The notes under the pieces were generated by a model. It saw nothing but the letters and a program-made list of their open reading frames with translations. It had not been told where the DNA came from and searched no databases. A stretch of 55,860 nt of DNA, from contig JABLXR010000039.1 in assembly GCA_013178015.1 (NCBI GenBank), forward strand, positions 1 to 55,860, given 5' to 3'. Below, piece by piece: positions 51,858 through 55,860 of this stretch. Every line of letters starts with the position of its first letter. The first letter of the stretch is position 1. Origin of the DNA: Anaerolineae bacterium. Its GTDB lineage: Bacteria; Chloroflexota; Anaerolineae; DRVO01. A program made the translations under genes and the position numbers.

Positions 51858-52147
51858 GACTCCTCCAGGATGGCGTTGACCACGAAGTACCCATCCTCGG
51901 TGTTATGGGCGTTGGCCAGGGCTGCCTCCCGGGGAAGGCTGGGCTCGACCACGTCCTCCCGCATCACCCCGCTCTGAGGTATGACGCTGGCCGTGGGAGG
52001 TATGGCCTCGGTGTCCAGATGCTCCAGCATCTGGGCGTAATCGAGGATCTCGGACAGCTGCTCGCTGTAGGCGACGACCTCATCGTCGGTCAGCGCCAGG
52101 CGCGCCAGATGGGCGACGTGGCGCACCTCTGCGACGCTCAAGGGCAT
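51854..52147 (-). CDS. gatC: aspartyl/glutamyl-tRNA amidotransferase subunit C
   Basis: The 97-residue subunit wraps around GatA and stabilises the GatCAB complex. It shows V-A-H-L-A-R-L-A-L-T-D-D-E, L-S-E-I-L-D-Y-A-Q-M-L, the Pro-rich bridge, and M-R-E-D-V-V-E-P-S and G-Y-F-V-V-N-A-I-L-E. ATG 52147 is the family start; the open frame extends to 52219. It is the first gene of a gatC-gatA operon. Confidence 0.95.
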   Translation of the reverse strand: MPLSVAEVRHVAHLARLALTDDEVVAYSEQLSEILDYAQMLEHLDTEAIPPTASVIPQSGVMREDVVEPSLPREAALANAHNTEDGYFVVNAILEES

Positions 52148-52611
52148 GGTATCTACCACCAGGCTGCAGGAATCAGGAATCCGAGCGCCCAACCGGGTCG
52201 GGTGCGGCGAGTATAGCACCCGGCGAAGGGGGCGGCAAGGGCATGGATCTGTGGCGGGATGCCCATACTGGAGCCCTTCTGCTCTGACGTCCCACCACCA
52301 ATGGACCGTCGGGAGGGGGGTGCAGGGCGGTCCGCAGGATCGGAACGCCAGCAGGGATGATCCGGCGAACGGCTCTTACCAGTTTCTAATGGACTTGAGC
52401 CTCGTCTCTAACACCTGTGCGCTAGACTGGCACCTAGAGCAGCTTGCAGCCGGCCGTTCAGGGCGCAGCGAGGCGCTAGTACTGCGCCTCTCAGACACCG
52501 GGCCTAAGGAGAAGACAGCTATGAGGAGAGTGTACGGCAACCATGTTAGCGGGCAGCCCGGGGCGCCAGCGGCGACGCGGATCCTTCCTTGTACATGGAG
52601 AGGGGGTTGAC
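52148..52611. other. divergent intergenic region
   Basis: Separates gatC (minus) from the large repeat protein (plus) and should hold both promoters. I could not place either with confidence, and no gene was seen. Confidence 0.45.
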
Positions 52612-55600
52612 ATGACAGCAGAAGACACGATCGGTCGGTTCCGTCGCTGGGGCTACGCCTTGGCGCTATGTTGCCTACTGCTCGCCCTGGGGGTGAGCGT
52701 AGCCTGGGCGCAGTGGGCCCCGTCGGTAGTAACGGACAAGCCGGACTACGCCCCGGGCGAGACGGTGATCGTCACCGGGAGTGGGTTCACTGCTGGTGAG
52801 CAGTACGACATACCCGTGATCCGTCCGGACGGCACCATCGTCAAAGGAGACGGGTCCTTCGTACCCGGCTGGGACGTAGTCACGGCCGATGGTGTGGGGG
52901 CCTTCACCTACCTGTACCAGCTCAACGGCGTGCCGGGCGACTACGAGGTCCGCGTCTATCCTGTCGGCACCGTCGCCCTGCAGAGTGGTACCGTAGTCTT
53001 GCCCAGTGATGACCTTCTCGTGGCGAGCACCACCTTCACCGATGCAGAATCGCTGAGCCAGTGGGCGAATGGGCCTCTCGGAGGCCCCCCGGGAGGTGGA
53101 GAGTGGGTCAACGGAAACGTCAATCAGGCCAAGGCCCACTACGCCGAAGGGGACTCGGTGCCCTACCGACTCATCCTGACTGGGGTGCCCCTGGGTTCCC
53201 ACGAGGTCATCATTGAGTGGGACACAACCAAGAGCGGCAAGCACGCTCTGGACTACATCACGTCGTGGGATCGAACAGCATCAGAGGCCAATCCTTGCCT
53301 GGGCGTGCCTGGGTGTGGTCCTGGGGTCTCAAGCTCATTCCCGATTCCGCAGGATCCCAACGTCCCCTTCGCTCAGATTCCTGGCAACATCACCATCTAC
53401 AACGGCACCATCACGGGTCTGTCTGGCTACACCCTTAACGGCTCGTACGCCGGAGACAGCAGTACTCGTGTCACGATCTACTTCACCAACTCGAGTACCA
53501 CGGTGGTGCTGGCCTGGGGTGGGCACATAGGTTCTCGGCTGGACTGGGGCATAGGCAACTCGGCTAGTGCTGTCTCCGGGTCGCCGTACCACATGCGCTT
53601 CAAGGGGCTGGACGGAAAGGGCGGCAATATGGACCGCTCTCTGGCCGCCGCAGCGGTGTACTACTTCGAAGTGGCGGTCGAGAAGACGGGCGACGCCATC
53701 TCCAAGGTCGGCGATACCGTCAACTACACCTTCACCATCACCAACAACAGCGACTCAGACAGCCCAGCTCTCACCCTGCAGAGCGTGACCGACGTCGGGA
53801 CCGGCTGGCCCGGGCTGGGCGATTTGACTGCCGTGGCTTCTAGCAGCGGGTGCGGCACCCTGACACCGGGGGCTTCCTGCACCTTCGGGGCATCCTATAC
53901 CGTCGCGGCAGGGGACCCTGACCCGCTGCAAAACACCGTGACGGCGATCTACTACCCTGTGGGTGCACCCGCCAACACAGTGCAACACAGCGATTCCCAC
54001 AGCGTGGACCTGGTGCACCCGAGCATCTCGGTCACCAAGTCCGCCGATGCAGCCACGGCTTTCGTGGGCCAGGTGGTGACCTACACCATCACGGTACAGA
54101 ACACCAGCCCTGATGTGGATCTGGTCAACCTAACCGTGAGCGACTCGCTCATCGGCGACCTGTCGGCCGACTTCGTGGACGAGCTGCCCATCGGTGCTTC
54201 CGAGACTAACACATATCAGCGCACGGTCCTGGCGACCGACCCGGACCCGCTGGTGAACACGGTTACGGTGCACGCCAACCCGCGCGGTCTGCCCAATGAC
54301 ATCAGCGACACAGACTCGGCCAGCGTGGACCTGGTGGCAGCTCAGATCAGCATCGAGAAGGCCACCAACGGGTACGACGCGGACGACACACCCGGACCGG
54401 AGATCGTAGTGGGTGATCCGGTCACCTGGACCTACGTGGTGACGAACACTGGCGAGGTCGCCCTAATTGGCATCACGGTGCTGGACGACCAGGGCGTCGC
54501 CGTAACCTGCCCGAAGACCGTGCTGGCCGTGGGCGAGTCCATGACCTGCACCGCTGCGGGGACAGCGACGGCCGGCCAGTACGGCAACGTCGGCACCGTG
54601 ACTGGTTCCTACAACGGTCACACGGTTACCGACTCCGACCCCAGCCACTACTTCGGGGCTGATCCGCGAATCCAGGTAGAGAAGGAGCTATCGCAGACGG
54701 GCACAGGCGATTGGGAGGACGTAGATTCGCCTCCTGGGCCTGGGTTGGCCATTGGGTCCAGCGTCTACTTCCGCTTCGTGGTCACCAACACGGGCAACGT
54801 CACTTTGGACAACATCGCCCTGAGCGACAGCGTGTACGATACCAGTGGTTGCTCCCTCCCCGCGAGCCTGGCGCCGGGTGGGTCGTTCACCTGCGTGATT
54901 GGTCCCTTGAGCGTAGAGGCGGGCCTGCATACGAACACGGCCACGGCCTCGGGCGAGCGGGGGGAGGACAGCTACAGCGACACCGACGACGCCAACTACA
55001 CTGGGGTGATGGTGGCGATAGACATCGAGAAGGCCACCAACGGGGAGGATGCCGACGTAGCGCCTGGGCCCATGATTGCGGAGGGAGATCCGGTCAGTTG
55101 GACCTACGTAGTGACGAACACCGGTCAAGTAAGGGTGAGCGACATCGTGGTGGTGGACGACCGGGGCGTATCGGTGAGCTGCCCCAAGAGCGAGCTCGAT
55201 GCGGGCGAGTCCATGGTGTGCAGTGCTTCCGGTACGGCGGTGGTGGGCCAGTACGGGAACGTGGGCACGGTCACGGGCTGGTACTGTGGTTCTTGGGAGG
55301 TGTCCGACTCCGATCCCAGCCACTACATGGGCATCGCCAACGAGCCGGCCATAGACATCGAGAAGGCCACCAACGGGGAGGACGCCGACGACGCGCCTGG
55401 GCCGGTGATTCTGGTAGGGGACCCGGTGAGCTGGACCTACGTGGTCACCAACGCCGGCAACGTGACCCTGACCGGCATCACGGTCGAGGACGACGTGCTG
55501 GGGTTAGTGAGCTGCCCGGGGAGCCAGCTGGAGCCGGGCCAGTCCATGACCTGCGCTGCCAGCGGCATAGCGACGGCGGGCCAGTACGAGAACGTGGGCA

Positions 55601-55860
55601 CGGTGAGGGCGTACTTTGGTCAGGAGGTGCTCTCCGACAGCGACCCCAGCCACTACTTTGGGGCCGAGCCTGGGATTGGGGTAGCGAAGTACGTATCGGT
55701 GGACGGGCAGGCCAGTTGGGAGGATGCCGATGAGGCTCCTGGTCCGGCAGTGATCGTCGGCAGCGACGTGTACTTCCGCTTTGTGGTGACCAACACCGGC
55801 AACGTAGCTCTGGAGAGCATCACGCTAGAGGACGACACCTACGATCTTAGCGGCTGTGCA
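52612..55860 (+). CDS. very large secreted repeat protein (DUF11/DUF7507-type), 3' end beyond window
   Basis: A frame open for all 1083 codons to the window edge. ATG 52612 follows GAGAGGGGG. The N-terminus has a signal peptide (R-F-R-R-W-G, hydrophobic core, A-W-A-Q near residue 36), then a domain with P-G-E-T-V-I-V-T-G-S-G-F and a unique region to about residue 345. Next come DUF11-like domains (V-E-K-T-G-D, V-T-K-S-A-D). From about residue 578 a module of about 105-115 residues repeats: I-E-K-A-T-N-G-x-D-A-D, G-D-P-V-x-W-T-Y-V-V-T-N, D-S-D-P-S-H-Y. Two subtypes alternate (E-K-A-T-N-G and a V-Y-F-R-F-V-V-T-N type), with five copies by the edge. Probably a surface stalk or adhesin; any anchor lies beyond the window. 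Confidence 0.88.
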   Translation, partial: MTAEDTIGRFRRWGYALALCCLLLALGVSVAWAQWAPSVVTDKPDYAPGETVIVTGSGFTAGEQYDIPVIRPDGTIVKGDGSFVPGWDVVTADGVGAFTYLYQLNGVPGDYEVRVYPVGTVALQSGTVVLPSDDLLVASTTFTDAESLSQWANGPLGGPPGGGEWVNGNVNQAKAHYAEGDSVPYRLILTGVPLGSHEVIIEWDTTKSGKHALDYITSWDRTASEANPCLGVPGCGPGVSSSFPIPQDPNVPFAQIPGNITIYNGTITGLSGYTLNGSYAGDSSTRVTIYFTNSSTTVVLAWGGHIGSRLDWGIGNSASAVSGSPYHMRFKGLDGKGGNMDRSLAAAAVYYFEVAVEKTGDAISKVGDTVNYTFTITNNSDSDSPALTLQSVTDVGTGWPGLGDLTAVASSSGCGTLTPGASCTFGASYTVAAGDPDPLQNTVTAIYYPVGAPANTVQHSDSHSVDLVHPSISVTKSADAATAFVGQVVTYTITVQNTSPDVDLVNLTVSDSLIGDLSADFVDELPIGASETNTYQRTVLATDPDPLVNTVTVHANPRGLPNDISDTDSASVDLVAAQISIEKATNGYDADDTPGPEIVVGDPVTWTYVVTNTGEVALIGITVLDDQGVAVTCPKTVLAVGESMTCTAAGTATAGQYGNVGTVTGSYNGHTVTDSDPSHYFGADPRIQVEKELSQTGTGDWEDVDSPPGPGLAIGSSVYFRFVVTNTGNVTLDNIALSDSVYDTSGCSLPASLAPGGSFTCVIGPLSVEAGLHTNTATASGERGEDSYSDTDDANYTGVMVAIDIEKATNGEDADVAPGPMIAEGDPVSWTYVVTNTGQVRVSDIVVVDDRGVSVSCPKSELDAGESMVCSASGTAVVGQYGNVGTVTGWYCGSWEVSDSDPSHYMGIANEPAIDIEKATNGEDADDAPGPVILVGDPVSWTYVVTNAGNVTLTGITVEDDVLGLVSCPGSQLEPGQSMTCAASGIATAGQYENVGTVRAYFGQEVLSDSDPSHYFGAEPGIGVAKYVSVDGQASWEDADEAPGPAVIVGSDVYFRFVVTNTGNVALESITLEDDTYDLSGCA

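Noticed and set aside
52146-52610. 154-codon plus-strand frame before the repeat protein
   Set aside because: It overlaps the gatC start antisense, has no domain and no ribosome site.
54711-55733. 340-codon alternative frame inside the large repeat protein
   Set aside because: Low-complexity Arg/Gly-rich shadow caused by the repeats; the main frame is open for 1083 codons with a signal peptide and modules.

Overview
GC-rich bacterial chromosome segment, most likely from an uncultured or Anaerolineae-like member of the Chloroflexota. This is an inference from gene content: exported proteins ending in a Tyr-Leu-Pro-x-Val motif, an ELWxSDGT repeat protein, Pro/Thr-rich stalks, a C25 (gingipain-type) peptidase, a PTPS-related membrane protein and several Tat-exported oxidases. 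Housekeeping genes are intact, sigma-70-type promoters with 17-18 bp spacers recur, and Shine-Dalgarno sites are strong.

Layout. 1-3140: secG, a peptide-type solute-binding protein, tRNA-Leu(CAG), a DivIC/FtsB-like division protein, initiator tRNA-Met and elongator tRNA-Met. 3075-6029: a gene-poor islet bounded by a perfect 66-bp repeat of the tRNA-Met 3' part. It carries a DUF4268 protein, and the terminator that probably once served the tRNA lies just beyond the far repeat. 6070-10150: a largely empty stretch, a flavodoxin-domain gene with a membrane protein, a small secreted Ig-like protein and a TraR/DksA-type zinc-finger protein. 10250-16400: a large PTPS-related membrane protein, then (minus strand) rpsF-ssb-rpsR followed by a SurA/PrsA-like chaperone. 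16400-27360: ELWxSDGT protein, mutS2, DUF1848 protein, a TIM-barrel sugar isomerase-like protein, an LPTTG surface protein and a C25 peptidase. 27660-38520: tRNA-His, a cysteine-less DJ-1/PfpI-like protein, a Tat-exported flavoprotein, and a minus-strand cluster multicopper oxidase - diheme peroxidase - multicopper oxidase whose members share Gly/Met-rich insertions or the same C-terminal motif.

38950-46545: a phosphate regulon on the minus strand in the order phoB-phoR, then pstS-pstC-pstA-pstB and an HD-domain protein where phoU would often be. Six 11-bp repeats between phoR and pstS look like a Pho box array. 46800-55860: a cysteine-rich gene whose promoter is overlapped by a GAAC-N4-GTTC (LexA/Cheo-box-like) palindrome, an aminotransferase, a sugar nucleotidyltransferase, gatC-gatA, and a very large secreted repeat protein that runs off the right edge.

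The most unusual points are the tRNA-bounded islet, the Cheo-box-controlled Cys-rich protein, the shared C-terminal motif on four exported proteins, and the exported copper/heme oxidase cluster. Family names are recalled from general knowledge of the sequence motifs; no database search was run.
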